Shown piece by piece: positions 1 through 7,877 of a DNA stretch of 41,763 nt (position 1 is its first letter; each line of letters begins with the position of its first letter). The notes under the pieces were generated by a model. That model did no database searches. It saw nothing but the letters and a program-made list of their open reading frames with translations, and was not told the DNA's origin. The stretch comes from Lachnospiraceae bacterium UBA1721. GTDB taxonomy: Bacteria > Bacillota > Clostridia > Lachnospirales > Lachnospiraceae. The DNA lies in NCBI GenBank assembly GCA_002317155.1, contig DCIR01000096.1, forward strand, positions 69,419-111,181. Reading direction: 5' to 3'. Both the position numbers and the translations under genes were made by a program.

Positions 1-398
1 GTACTGTTCATGCACTCGTACACGATGTCACAATCATTAATTCCAAAGTGATCAAGCGCGGTAAGCTCGTTATCAACCATAACCGCAAGAGGTCTCTGAT
101 TAGCAATACTTGCATCAATCAATTCACCGGTAAGCTCGCTGTATACATATCCTTCAGGTGCTGTGAGATCTTTTATCATCACAATACCCTCGGGGATAGT
201 AGGTGTATTTGTATCATCTACAGTAGTTTCCTCATCAGGATTAGTCTCGTCGTCTACAACCACTATAGGCTGACCGATTCCATTACCACTGTTTGATCCG
301 GTTCCTCCGTCACCTTCGGTATCTTCAGTACCGCATCCAACCAGCATTGACATTACAAGTGTAACACCCAACACAAGTCCTAATATTTTCTTTTTCAT
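1..398 (-). CDS. DUF3048-like lipoprotein (3' end outside window)
   Basis: Only the first 132 codons are inside the window; the gene runs off the left edge. The N-terminus is a lipoprotein signal peptide (MKKKILGLVLGVTLVMSMLV, then GC) with a LVGC lipobox, so the protein should be anchored outside the membrane. An acidic, Gly/Thr-rich linker of about 50 residues follows. Then comes a segment (RPLAVMVDN...DCDIVYE) that matches the start of DUF3048 (YerB-like) domains as I know them. The family's biochemical role is not established. The ATG overlaps the TGA of the upstream GtrA gene (ATGA), and a GGGAG Shine-Dalgarno lies in front, so translation is probably coupled. The family call is fairly firm; function is unknown. 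Confidence 0.75.
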   Translation of the reverse strand, partial: MKKKILGLVLGVTLVMSMLVGCGTEDTEGDGGTGSNSGNGIGQPIVVVDDETNPDEETTVDDTNTPTIPEGIVMIKDLTAPEGYVYSELTGELIDASIANQRPLAVMVDNELTALDHFGINDCDIVYECMNS

Positions 399-958
399 TC
401 GTTAGCTCCCTTTTTCTTTTTATTTGTAAAAACAAGTAGTTTACTGAAAACGTAATTTAATACAGTAACTATTACAGCCGAAATCAAAGTCGCTACATAG
501 AAATTGATTCCAAGCTTAGTATCAAGCAACCACATTGTACCTAAATCTGTGAAAAAAGTTACCAGTCGTGACAAGGCAAATTTTCCGGCTTCGGGTAACA
601 TAGGTCCATGACTCTTAAAAACATATGCACGGCTTACAAAATATGCAAATATAACTCCCGCAGTCCAATTGACAATAGAAAGCACAACTGTTTCCACGGT
701 ATTGTGTGTGTCAGCATTTCCATACACCAGGAAATTGAAAAGGAATTTTGTTCCCCATGCCACTATGGTCGTAAGCACACCAACCACAAGATACACAATA
801 AGTTCCTGCTGCTTAACCAGCCATCTGACAAGGTTATAGATACCACCCTTATCAGCATGTCTCTCACATGCACGAGCATGCATCAGGAAAAATTTATCTA
901 CAAATGTCGGCGGATATTCTTTTTCATTATCCGCTACATTATTAGTATTCTCTGCCAT
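395..958 (-). CDS. GtrA-like membrane protein
   Basis: A protein of about 187 residues with a hydrophilic N-terminus of around 50 residues followed by four hydrophobic segments. This matches GtrA/DPMS-type proteins, small four-helix membrane proteins thought to help flip or elongate polyprenyl-linked sugars for cell-envelope glycans. The segment around YFVSRAYVFKS and the C-terminal NYVFSKLLVF are typical of the family. I start it at the ATG at 958, which has AGGA 8 bases upstream. A GTG six bases earlier sits too close to that site. It overlaps the next gene by four bases (ATGA), suggesting one operon with the DUF3048-like lipoprotein. The exact glycan substrate cannot be told. Confidence 0.8.
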   Translation of the reverse strand: MAENTNNVADNEKEYPPTFVDKFFLMHARACERHADKGGIYNLVRWLVKQQELIVYLVVGVLTTIVAWGTKFLFNFLVYGNADTHNTVETVVLSIVNWTAGVIFAYFVSRAYVFKSHGPMLPEAGKFALSRLVTFFTDLGTMWLLDTKLGINFYVATLISAVIVTVLNYVFSKLLVFTNKKKKGANE

Positions 959-990
959 TACCACATTCCTATCATTAGTTCATTAATCGC

Positions 991-1953
991 TTACATGTTA
1001 ACTACATGCTGCGGATGTCCTTCGATGAACGCTTTCATATTATCATAAGCGCCCATAACACATCTCATTCTCGCCTCCACACTACCCCAAGCAAGATGAG
1101 GAGTGATTATCAGCTTGTTCGAATCCTTGATTTTTGATAACGGATTACTAAGCTGAAGAGGTTCCTTTTCTATTACATCAAGACCTGCAGCCTTGATTTC
1201 TCCTGCCTCAAGAGCCTCATACAGATCCGTATTATTAACTATCGGTCCACGCGCCACATTTATCAGCACTGCGCTGTTTTTCATCTTCTTAAGAGCTTCT
1301 TTATCAATAAAATCTCTTGTCAGATCACTGAGCGGGCAATGTATCGACAAAAAGTCACTCTCTGCAAGAAGAGTATCCTTATCTACCTGCTCATATGCGG
1401 TAACAGTACTCTTACCGGTAACTGAATGGAAAATAACTCTGCAGCCGAATGCTTTGGCTATCTCAGCTACCTTTTTTCCTATATTACCCATTCCTACGAT
1501 ACCCCAGGTCTTACCTGCCAGCTCATAGAAAGGAACATCGAAATTAGAAAATCTGTCCTGCGCGCTGTACTCTCCGGACTTAACATAATTGTCGTAATGA
1601 GGAAGACTCTGCGACAGTGCAAGAGCCATTGTAAACGAATGCTGTGCAACCATGTCAGTACAATAATTGACAACATTGCAGACAGGAATGCCTCTTCCCT
1701 TAAGGTATGCCAAATCACAATTATCATAACCTGTGGCGAATTCACAAATCAGCTTAAGGTTCTTAGCGTTGGCAAGGCTCTTCTCGTTCATAGGCGATTT
1801 ATTAGCCACTACGATATCCGCGTCTGCCACTCTCTCAATTACTTCCTCCACTGTCACCGTATTGGGATAACAGGTTACTTCACCAAGCTCACTGAAGCAA
1901 TCCACAGATATATCAGGACCAACACTGTTTCTTTCAAGTACAACTATTTTCAT
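991..1953 (-). CDS. D-2-hydroxyacid dehydrogenase (NAD-dependent)
   Basis: At 320 residues this is the usual size for the D-isomer-specific 2-hydroxyacid dehydrogenase family, which interconverts 2-keto acids and D-2-hydroxy acids with NAD(P)H. The Rossmann glycine motif GMGNIG is at about residues 154-159. The catalytic triad is visible as Arg235 in NVARGPIV, Glu264 in EKEPL and His286 in TPHLAW. The cytosolic enzyme could be a glycerate/hydroxypyruvate-type or lactate-type member; the sequence does not say which. It lies 33 bases upstream of the GtrA start on the same strand, so may share its transcript. All key residues are present and the gene looks intact. Confidence 0.9.
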   Translation of the reverse strand: MKIVVLERNSVGPDISVDCFSELGEVTCYPNTVTVEEVIERVADADIVVANKSPMNEKSLANAKNLKLICEFATGYDNCDLAYLKGRGIPVCNVVNYCTDMVAQHSFTMALALSQSLPHYDNYVKSGEYSAQDRFSNFDVPFYELAGKTWGIVGMGNIGKKVAEIAKAFGCRVIFHSVTGKSTVTAYEQVDKDTLLAESDFLSIHCPLSDLTRDFIDKEALKKMKNSAVLINVARGPIVNNTDLYEALEAGEIKAAGLDVIEKEPLQLSNPLSKIKDSNKLIITPHLAWGSVEARMRCVMGAYDNMKAFIEGHPQHVVNM

Positions 1954-2072
1954 AGTATATTCTCGCTTTTCCTACTGCTTTTAACCACTATATATAGATA
2001 AAATCCCATAAAACTATAGTAACTCAATCCTATTAAGTTTATCAAAGATATATGGTAAATTCAAGTCACAGG

Positions 2073-2081
2073 TGCTACAAT
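2073..2081 (+). promoter_or_regulatory. Possible extended -10 promoter for the TSCPD-murG pair
   Basis: TGCTACAAT has an extended -10 form (TGN then a TATAAT-like hexamer), 47 bases upstream of the TSCPD start. No convincing -35 hexamer is seen, which extended -10 promoters tolerate. This is inference from sequence only. Confidence 0.35.
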
Positions 2082-2127
2082 AAGCGGTAAAGAAATATTA
2101 AGAATTCCTAATAAATTGGAGGTAATC

Positions 2128-2379
2128 ATGGTATATAAGACAACTGGAACTTGCTCTCAGGCAATCGATTTTGATCTCAATCCCGACGGAACAATCGAGC
2201 ACGTAACTTTCATCGGTGGATGCAACGGCAACACCCAGGGTATCGGCGCTCTCGTTAAAGGCATGAAGGCGGAAGATGCCATTGCCAGAATGAAAGGTAT
2301 AAAGTGCGGTTACAAGAATACATCTTGTCCCGATCAGCTTGCTATTGCTCTTGAAAAAGCGCTCGCTGCCGCTAATTAA
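2128..2379 (+). CDS. TSCPD domain protein (TIGR03905-like)
   Basis: An 83-residue protein with four cysteines (GTCSQ, GGCNG, IKCG and the TSCPDQLA motif near the C-terminus). This is the pattern of the small TSCPD family, also found as a C-terminal zinc-binding domain in class II ribonucleotide reductases. The stand-alone family has no settled function; metal binding is likely. I start at the ATG at 2128, which has GGAGG at 2118-2122 with normal spacing. A TTG at 2116 would lie inside that ribosome site. It is 20 bases upstream of murG on the same strand, so the two are probably cotranscribed. Confidence 0.85.
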   Translation: MVYKTTGTCSQAIDFDLNPDGTIEHVTFIGGCNGNTQGIGALVKGMKAEDAIARMKGIKCGYKNTSCPDQLAIALEKALAAAN

Positions 2380-2399
2380 AACTATTTTGGAGACAACTA

Positions 2400-3479
2400 A
2401 TGAAAAAAATAGTACTCACCGGAGGCGGTACAGCAGGTCATGTTACCCCTAACATCGCTCTCCTCCCGGCACTTCAGGAAGCCGGTTACGAAATTTCATA
2501 TATAGGTTCATATGATGGAATTGAAAAACAGCTGATTACCGATTTCGGTATTCCTTACTATGGAGTATCCACCGGAAAATTCCGCCGCTATCTTGATCCT
2601 AAGAACTTAAGCGATCCCTTCAAGGTTATCAAAGGCTATAACGAAGCAAAAAAGATTCTTAAGCAGATTAGTCCGGATGTAGTTTTTTCTAAAGGAGGCT
2701 TCGTAAGCGTTCCTGTAGTCAGGGCCGCCGCATCACTCAAGATTCCCTGCATCATCCACGAATCTGATATGACTCCCGGACTCGCGAATAAGCTTTGTAT
2801 ACCGGTAGCTGCCAAAGTATGCTGCAATTTCCCCGAGACCGTTGACAGTCTTCCCAAGGGCAAATCGGTACTTACAGGAACTCCTATACGCGCCGAGCTA
2901 TTTACCGGTGATGCTGAAGAAGGCCGAAAGCTTTGCGGATTTAACTCAGATAAGCCCGTTATAATGGTAATCGGTGGCTCACTCGGAGCTGCTGCCGTTA
3001 ACCAGGCCGTAAGAGACGCTCTTCCCGAGCTTTTGAAAAAATATCAGGTAGTCCATGTATGTGGTAAGAATAAAGTGGATAATCTCCTTCTTACACTTGA
3101 GGGCTATAAGCAGTTTGACTATATAAAGGAAGACCTCCGTCATCTTTTTGCAATGGCTGATGTTGTTATCTCAAGAGCCGGTGCAAATGCGATTTGCGAG
3201 CTTCTAGCACTTCACAAGCCTAATATACTGATTCCCCTTCCTTCTAAGGCAAGCAGAGGCGACCAGCTTCTCAATGCCAAGTCTTTCGAACAGCAGGGCT
3301 ATTCAGTAGTACTTGACCAGGATGACCTGACTACTACTCTGATTACTCAGACAGTTGATTCTGTCTATGAAGAGCGTGAAAAATATGTTGCCGCAATGCA
3401 AAACAGTGTGCAGCAGGATTCCATTGAAAAAATCATGAAGCTCATCACAAAAGGCGCAGAGCTTCGCGGTACAAAATAA
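2400..3479 (+). CDS. murG: MurG, UDP-GlcNAc:lipid I N-acetylglucosaminyltransferase
   Basis: MurG adds GlcNAc from UDP-GlcNAc to lipid I, making lipid II at the inner face of the cytoplasmic membrane, the last intracellular step of peptidoglycan precursor synthesis. The 359-residue length is normal. The N-terminal glycine-rich loop TGGGTAGHVTPN at about 7-18, the HESD segment in the N-terminal domain, the GGSLGA loop near residue 193 and the SRAGANAICELL nucleotide-sugar site in the C-terminal half are all present. GGAG stands 9 bases before the ATG. A strong hairpin terminator follows. Like many Clostridia, this locus carries murG away from the classic dcw cluster. Confidence 0.93.
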   Translation: MKKIVLTGGGTAGHVTPNIALLPALQEAGYEISYIGSYDGIEKQLITDFGIPYYGVSTGKFRRYLDPKNLSDPFKVIKGYNEAKKILKQISPDVVFSKGGFVSVPVVRAAASLKIPCIIHESDMTPGLANKLCIPVAAKVCCNFPETVDSLPKGKSVLTGTPIRAELFTGDAEEGRKLCGFNSDKPVIMVIGGSLGAAAVNQAVRDALPELLKKYQVVHVCGKNKVDNLLLTLEGYKQFDYIKEDLRHLFAMADVVISRAGANAICELLALHKPNILIPLPSKASRGDQLLNAKSFEQQGYSVVLDQDDLTTTLITQTVDSVYEEREKYVAAMQNSVQQDSIEKIMKLITKGAELRGTK

Positions 3480-3520
3480 AAGTTATAGTGCTAAAACATC
3501 TATAATTTATTGGAAAAAAT

Positions 3521-3553
3521 AAAGCGGTTAATCGTAGTGATTAACCGCTTTTT
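3521..3553. terminator. Rho-independent terminator, bidirectional
   Basis: A perfect 12-13 bp stem (AAAGCGGTTAATC with its complement, 5-base loop GTAGT) is flanked by A's on one side and T's on the other. It lies between the convergent murG and polysaccharide deacetylase genes and can end both transcripts. Confidence 0.9.
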
Positions 3554-3570
3554 GTTACATAATTCTAAGA

Positions 3571-4371
3571 TTATAATTTCTTAAGTTCTCCGGGAAGAAT
3601 ACATTCAGGCTTCTCATTTTCCCCTTTATACCAAACAGTGACAGTCGAAGGATTTTTAACCATCTTACCATCTGCAGTAAACTCAAGTCTACGAATAGCC
3701 TGCATGTAATCGTAAATCTCTCCGTTAGTCGCATACCAGATTTCATCTCTGCCCTGCATCTTTTCAGCAAACTCTTCGATGATATTCCAGCTATCATTAC
3801 CTGCGAACTCAAATGAGTGTCCCCATACATACATAAGAGGAAGCTCCTTCCAATTAGGAAGATTCAAAAACTCCTCGCCCTTCTTCATCAGATCGTTATT
3901 ATGATGGCAGGTAGAATCCCACTCGAGGAAATTCTTAGGAACTTCAAACCAGGGATTCTCACCAACTGTACGAGAGTACTTGATACCGCATGCCTTAAGC
4001 AGACTCATAATATGCTTATCATATGCACCATATGCGTAAGCCATTCCCTGTACCGGTACTCCAAGAAGATTCTCAAGAGCAATTCGATCATTGGTAATCT
4101 CACAAATAATCTCTGTATCAGTGCAATTGCCAAGGTTCTTATGTTCTACTCCATGAACCGCTATTTCATGTCCTGCATAAATCTCAGCGAGCTTATTTTT
4201 ATTAACAAAAAAACTGTTATCTTCGTTAGCAAGAGTACCTGAATTAAGATTGAAGGTTCCCTTCAGACCATGGCTTCTCAATATCTCCGCAAGTCTGATA
4301 TCATGAATCTGTCCATCATCGTAGCTGAAAGTCAACGCTTTACTTTTTCCTTCGGGATAATAATATTTCAT
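3571..4371 (-). CDS. Polysaccharide deacetylase (NodB-homology, CE4-like)
   Basis: A 266-residue protein with the CE4/NodB fold signature: TFSYDDG near the N-terminus (metal/catalytic Asp pair) and HGVEHKNL (HxxxH-type metal site). These enzymes remove acetyl groups from GlcNAc residues of peptidoglycan or other polysaccharides. No signal peptide is visible, so this one is probably cytoplasmic or exported by another route. The start at 4371 has GAGGTG 4 bases upstream; an ATG at 4386 is preceded by nothing suitable. It converges on murG across a shared terminator. Substrate unknown. Confidence 0.85.
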   Translation of the reverse strand: MKYYYPEGKSKALTFSYDDGQIHDIRLAEILRSHGLKGTFNLNSGTLANEDNSFFVNKNKLAEIYAGHEIAVHGVEHKNLGNCTDTEIICEITNDRIALENLLGVPVQGMAYAYGAYDKHIMSLLKACGIKYSRTVGENPWFEVPKNFLEWDSTCHHNNDLMKKGEEFLNLPNWKELPLMYVWGHSFEFAGNDSWNIIEEFAEKMQGRDEIWYATNGEIYDYMQAIRRLEFTADGKMVKNPSTVTVWYKGENEKPECILPGELKKL

Positions 4372-4479
4372 ATTGCACCTCAACAATGTTTATTTTGCTC
4401 TCTACGAAAGGCTGTTATTTGCATATGTTTATTATAACACTGCCCAAAATACGCGCCACAAAAAAATTTCAAAAAATTG

Positions 4480-4508
4480 TTGACATTTACCGCTTTATGT
4501 TATAAACT
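4480..4508 (+). promoter_or_regulatory. Sigma-A promoter of the tRNA-Gly gene
   Basis: TTGACA at 4480-4485 followed by TATAAACT at 4501-4508 (17 bases to TAAACT, 15 to TATAAA), about 45 bases before the mature tRNA. A perfect -35 in front of a stable-RNA gene supports the call. Confidence 0.7.
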
Positions 4509-4551
4509 CTCTATTGTTGTGAAACAAACAACACAACTTAATAAGTTTTAT

Positions 4552-4622
4552 GCGGGTGTAGTTCAATGGTAGAACACCAGCCTTCCAAGCTGGATACGTG
4601 GGTTCGATTCCCATCACCCGCT
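4552..4622 (+). tRNA. tRNA-Gly (anticodon TCC)
   Basis: A full cloverleaf can be drawn. The acceptor stem is GCGGGTG/CACCCGC, the anticodon stem CCAGC/GCTGG holds loop CTTCCAA (anticodon TCC), and the T arm carries GGTTCGATTCC. The discriminator base is T and CCA is not encoded. The ICE integrase lies immediately downstream, so the 3' half is the likely attachment sequence. Confidence 0.95.
4600..4622 (+). other. Probable attL core (3' end of tRNA-Gly)
   Basis: Tyrosine-recombinase ICEs commonly integrate into the T-arm/acceptor part of tRNA genes and leave the tRNA intact. The recombinase at 4740 points toward this tRNA and ICE genes follow without interruption, so the 3' end of the tRNA is the expected core. 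The matching attR copy is outside the window, so the exact core cannot be measured here. Confidence 0.55.
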
Positions 4623-4632
4623 CTTATTTTTT

Positions 4633-4663
4633 GCCCTGAAATCAATGGTTTCAGGGCTTTTTT
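4633..4663 (+). terminator. Rho-independent terminator after tRNA-Gly
   Basis: A perfect 9-bp stem GCCCTGAAA/TTTCAGGGC with a 7-base loop, followed by six T's. If integration used the tRNA 3' end, this terminator is ICE-borne. Confidence 0.88.
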
Positions 4664-4666
4664 AAT

Positions 4667-4698
4667 TGTGTTCCCCTGTGTTCCCACTTAAAAAAGTG
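4667..4698. repeat. Direct repeats and small palindrome beside the attachment site
   Basis: TGTGTTCCC occurs at 4667-4675 and again at 4677-4685, followed directly by the palindrome CACTT-AAAA-AAGTG. Short direct repeats between core and integrase gene are typical arm-type integrase binding sites; that role is inferred. Confidence 0.45.
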
Positions 4699-4739
4699 TT
4701 TTAGGCACAATTTTTATTGCTTGGTCACGCGAACTCACG

Positions 4740-6122
4740 TTATTTAATTGTACGGCCCATGATTGATTCAAGATGTGAATTATCGATTTGGATAGTCTTA
4801 ACACGCCTGTCATAGATATGCGAAGTTTTTATATCCGAATGTCCAAGATAATTCATAATATCGAAATCAGACACATTCGCTGCGAAAAGCGAACTTGCTA
4901 CATAGAATCTTGCTTTATGGCTACTGTATTCAGACACCCCCGCATTCCTGCAAAACTTCTTCAGATTCTCATTAAATCTGTTTGTTGGAATAGGTTTCTC
5001 ACCAGCGCTGTTCAGGATATATTTCCGGTCGCCATTGATCTTCCTAAGTTCTTCGATTACATTTACAACATAATCTGATAATGGCAGAGTTCTTTGTCCT
5101 GACGTACTTCTCTTTTTAAGGTATGGAACGTCCTCAGCTGTACGATTTCCATCCTTGCCAGGGCGACTGGCCATCATATGCTGGATCTTAATGTACTTGC
5201 ATCCTTCATACTCGAAATAATCGTCCCAAGTCAGTGCTCTGAGTTCTCCAATTCTGCATCCCAACATAAGACACATTCGTGATGCCAGGGTATATACAGT
5301 CTGCTCCTGCTCTTCTAAGTAGTTAAGCAACGTATCGCGCTCTTCTTCAGTCCACACCTTGTCAGAGTTATCTACAATCTTACAGCGTTTTGCTATAGCG
5401 GATGTATCAACATCTTTAGCCCTAATGCACATGTAATCATTATTGACCGCCCACGCAAATGCTCCATTTATGACCGTTTTCAGATTAGTAAGCGTAGCTC
5501 TGGAAATATTCCTATCTCCTACAAGATACTTGTAATGAGCTATAAGCTCGCTACTTTTAACTTCTGTAATCGGCTTATCCAAAATGTCACATCGCCTGAA
5601 CTGCATCTTTCCGGCATTAATCTCATCCTCTGTCAGTTGAACACCGGCCCAATATCTGTTCCAATCAGCTCTGTTATGAACCAACGTTAGCTTCTCAACA
5701 GAATTATCAGCCTCTCGTTCAGCCATCCACCTTTCAAATGCCTCCGCAACAGTAGGGATTCTGTTCTCAGCACTGGGATAATAATGCTCATGAAGCTTTT
5801 CAATCAATTCTTCATATGTCTTAGCCGTAAGCTTATGGTTTGGTAACCAACCTGCATATGTATAATAATCAGTTCTTACCTTTCCATTACCATGTGTATC
5901 TCGCTGCTGCATTTTAATCGGACTGGTATGCTTTTCAAGAACACGATTTTTTCTTGCGTTAAATTCTTTTTCCTTTCGTACCATGTCAATTTTCGCAAGG
6001 TCAGATGCATTTATCATACCACACTTTATTGCAATTGCGAGTTCTGAATTCGGATCCAGCCAAGAAAAATCCTGCATTTCACCGGTCTGTTCTTCCTTAT
6101 CAGCGTTTGACATGGTACTCAC
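4740..6122 (-). CDS. ICE integrase, tyrosine recombinase
   Basis: A 460-residue site-specific recombinase with an N-terminal arm-binding part, a SAM-like core-binding domain (about 120-245) and a C-terminal catalytic domain. Catalytic residues are visible: Arg290 in LGCRIGELRALTW, HKAR with His402 and Arg405, LGHSD with His428, and nucleophile Tyr437 in SHIYDRR. It should cut and rejoin at the tRNA-Gly attachment site for integration and excision. The start has a GGGAGGTGAG ribosome site. The gene upstream (start 6724) ends 30 bases before it on the same strand, suggesting cotranscription. The N-terminal extension (about 80 residues) is longer than in minimal Tn916-type integrases. Confidence 0.93.
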   Translation of the reverse strand: MSTMSNADKEEQTGEMQDFSWLDPNSELAIAIKCGMINASDLAKIDMVRKEKEFNARKNRVLEKHTSPIKMQQRDTHGNGKVRTDYYTYAGWLPNHKLTAKTYEELIEKLHEHYYPSAENRIPTVAEAFERWMAEREADNSVEKLTLVHNRADWNRYWAGVQLTEDEINAGKMQFRRCDILDKPITEVKSSELIAHYKYLVGDRNISRATLTNLKTVINGAFAWAVNNDYMCIRAKDVDTSAIAKRCKIVDNSDKVWTEEERDTLLNYLEEQEQTVYTLASRMCLMLGCRIGELRALTWDDYFEYEGCKYIKIQHMMASRPGKDGNRTAEDVPYLKKRSTSGQRTLPLSDYVVNVIEELRKINGDRKYILNSAGEKPIPTNRFNENLKKFCRNAGVSEYSSHKARFYVASSLFAANVSDFDIMNYLGHSDIKTSHIYDRRVKTIQIDNSHLESIMGRTIK

Positions 6123-6151
6123 CTCCCTTCTTTCATCAATCAGTCACTAAT

Positions 6152-6724
6152 CTATACGCAGCAGTACTTTCGTCTTAACTCCAAGCCAGTCTGCTCGACC
6201 ACGACACATTTGGCACGATGCATTTGCGCTTTGAACGTCCTCGGCTTCACATCGTATTCATAAGAACTCTTTTCTGTTTTTCTTCCACAATTCAGGTACG
6301 TTTCATACATTTTGGCATTGTCATCATCCAAGTAGTCGAAACAATTCTTAAACGTCTGGAAATCTTCTCTCATATCATCGATACAGGACAATTCTCTTCT
6401 CACAATTGCCATCGTTTCATCATCCTCAAGATAATCTCTCAGGAATCTATAATCTCTTTCGGCAATAGCCTTTTTCACTTCAATATTTGATACAGCCTCA
6501 TTGTATGTAGAATCATTAAGCACAGATGTCTGCACTCTGACTCCCAATTCCCCTCGGTTTTGAGAGAGCTGTCTTGCCTTAGCCTGCCTTACCAAAAATC
6601 CAAGATTCTGCTCACATCCATCAAGTAGTTTTTCAATTTTTGTATAATGCACAATTAAAATATTAATTCTCTCATCAATATCCGAACTGCCATATAACTC
6701 AACAATATTGACTATCTTTCCCAT
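6152..6724 (-). CDS. Hypothetical ICE protein, possible sigma-like/ArpU-like regulator
   Basis: A 190-residue soluble protein. The middle is helical and charged. The last 40 residues (YDVKPRTFKAQMHRAKCVVVEQTGL) resemble a helix-turn-helix of the kind ending phage late regulators and sigma-like proteins. I do not recognise a named family. Its place directly upstream of the integrase, 30 bases away on the same strand, suggests control of integration/excision or of the same operon. The start is the ATG at 6724. No excisionase-like small basic protein is otherwise visible here, so this could take part in directionality, but that is a guess. Confidence 0.55.
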   Translation of the reverse strand: MGKIVNIVELYGSSDIDERINILIVHYTKIEKLLDGCEQNLGFLVRQAKARQLSQNRGELGVRVQTSVLNDSTYNEAVSNIEVKKAIAERDYRFLRDYLEDDETMAIVRRELSCIDDMREDFQTFKNCFDYLDDDNAKMYETYLNCGRKTEKSSYEYDVKPRTFKAQMHRAKCVVVEQTGLELRRKYCCV

Positions 6725-6827
6725 AATCTATGCTCCAAATGAAAATCATTAACTTGCGTTATTTTATTTACGAGTATTATTCTATTCACCGTCCTCTATG
6801 TCTTCGAGTCCCCTTTAGGTTACAAGT

Positions 6828-6846
6828 AGTATCCTGTGAGGATACT
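6828..6846. promoter_or_regulatory. Perfect palindrome AGTATCCT-GTG-AGGATACT, likely operator
   Basis: Eight-bp arms around a 3-base spacer, in the 130-base gap between the XRE regulator stop (6856) and the next gene's start (6724). Size and symmetry fit a dimeric HTH repressor site controlling the hypothetical protein/integrase operon; the XRE protein next door is the obvious candidate ligand (inference). Confidence 0.5.
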
Positions 6847-6855
6847 TTGCACATC

Positions 6856-7197
6856 TCATTTACAGATGTCTGCCAACGCAACCATCTGCATTTTGGCCAC
6901 TTTCTGCAATTTTGGATCACTAATATGAATAAGCACCTGCTTAATATCTTCTATCCAATCGAAGTTACCTCTAATCAGATAATCAGGTGAAATCTGCAAA
7001 ATATCTGCCATTCTCACAAGCACGCTTACCGGTATATCACGTTGATCTTTTTCATATTTAGATATTGTTGCTTTCTTTACAAAAAGCATTTCTGCCAATA
7101 CTTCCTGTGTGTATCCCATTTCAATTCTTCGATTTTTGATTCTCTGTCCCATCGTATCTTTACTTCTTTTCTCTTTTGTATTGGTTTCTTTAGTCAT
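6856..7197 (-). CDS. XRE-family transcriptional regulator
   Basis: A 113-residue protein. A Cro/CI-type helix-turn-helix occupies about residues 17-72 (IKNRRIEMGYTQEVLAEMLF, then KATISKYEKDQRDIP), the classic pattern in which the second helix contacts DNA. The C-terminal tail (FDWIEDIKQVLIHI...) has no peptidase domain, so it is not a self-cleaving repressor. It precedes the hypothetical gene and integrase on the same strand, and a perfect 19-bp palindrome lies between, so it is the best candidate for the switch over the integrase operon. Upstream on the transcript lies the structured RNA/terminator at 7238-7325. Confidence 0.85.
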   Translation of the reverse strand: MTKETNTKEKRSKDTMGQRIKNRRIEMGYTQEVLAEMLFVKKATISKYEKDQRDIPVSVLVRMADILQISPDYLIRGNFDWIEDIKQVLIHISDPKLQKVAKMQMVALADICK

Positions 7198-7237
7198 TCT
7201 TCTTCCTTCCCGGACTCAAATGAAACGAAAAAAGAAT

Positions 7238-7325
7238 AAAAAAAGAGCCAGCGAAACGTGCCTGAATAAGCTGTAAAAAGTGTATACGCACACCTTTACA
7301 GGTTCTTCTTCCGTTTCACTGACTC
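7238..7325 (-). terminator. Large structured terminator or attenuator
   Basis: On the minus strand a 14-bp outer stem (7312-7325 with 7245-7258, two G-U pairs) is followed directly by seven U's. Its 53-base interior holds a second hairpin, CTGTAAA at 7271-7277 with TTTACAG at 7295-7301, extended by GTGT/ACAC. Nested stems ending in a U-tract are more than a simple terminator needs. It lies between the zinc-ribbon gene and the XRE regulator, where attenuation would set regulator levels. Confidence 0.65.
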
Positions 7326-7470
7326 CCATTGCTCTGTGACAATCTCAGTTCAATCATGAACTCTTGATACCGGCTCTGACCTTGGGGCTCACAGTTTCTT
7401 CATCTCTTATGAATGAAGGCTTCCGACTGATACGTCGAGCTTCCGATATCTCAATATATTCAATTAACAG
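7326..7470 (-). ncRNA. Candidate structured leader/ncRNA upstream of the terminator
   Basis: This 145-base stretch has no ORF, yet is less AT-rich than its surroundings. It contains short complementary segments, including AGTTCA-tgat-TGAACT near 7350-7366. With the terminator at 7238-7325 it could form one regulatory RNA. I cannot match it to a named RNA family, so the call rests only on structure and position. Confidence 0.35.
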
Positions 7471-7480
7471 TTAATTAAAT

Positions 7481-7705
7481 CTATTCAGCCTTAGCCAGAT
7501 CATCCCAGCCATCCTCACATACTGCCAGTCGGCTGTTCTTGGCTGTTACTACAATCGGTGTCCCGCATTTAGGACACTGAAGCTTGATTGTACCTGCAGT
7601 CAAATCTGCAGTTAATAATACTCTGTCACATGATAAACATCTAATATTATGCTCTCTCTTTCTAATTTCCCTTGATGCATTCTGCATCTTTACTGTATTA
7701 CTCAA
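7481..7705 (-). CDS. Com-like zinc-ribbon protein
   Basis: A 74-residue protein with two CxxC knuckles (RCLSCDR and QCPKCGT) about 20 residues apart, a four-cysteine zinc ribbon. Layout and length resemble the phage Mu Com family, in which Com binds mRNA to allow translation of mom; here that role is only an analogy. Translation probably starts at the TTG at 7705, with GGAG about 10 bases upstream; the next ATG (7687) lacks a ribosome site. A 13-codon ORF (MTYHCFNFGDENN) ends by overlapping this TTG and could couple translation. The region from 7706 to 7877 otherwise shows nothing. Confidence 0.7.
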   Translation of the reverse strand: MSNTVKMQNASREIRKREHNIRCLSCDRVLLTADLTAGTIKLQCPKCGTPIVVTAKNSRLAVCEDGWDDLAKAE

Positions 7706-7877
7706 TTATTCTCATCTCCGAAATTAAAACAATGATAAGTCATCACCCGCTTCCTTCCTCCGGGAAAATAGATTCCGGTCGCTGTTTCATTCTGACATTC
7801 CGTTTCCGTAAGCCGAAGTCCGCTCAGACTGTCAGAGCTTCTCTGCTGATCAAAAAACTTACTTATTATCTTACTTA

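Noticed and set aside
48..296. Plus-strand 82-codon ORF
   Set aside because: It lies opposite the DUF3048-like lipoprotein, has no ribosome site and no protein-like composition.
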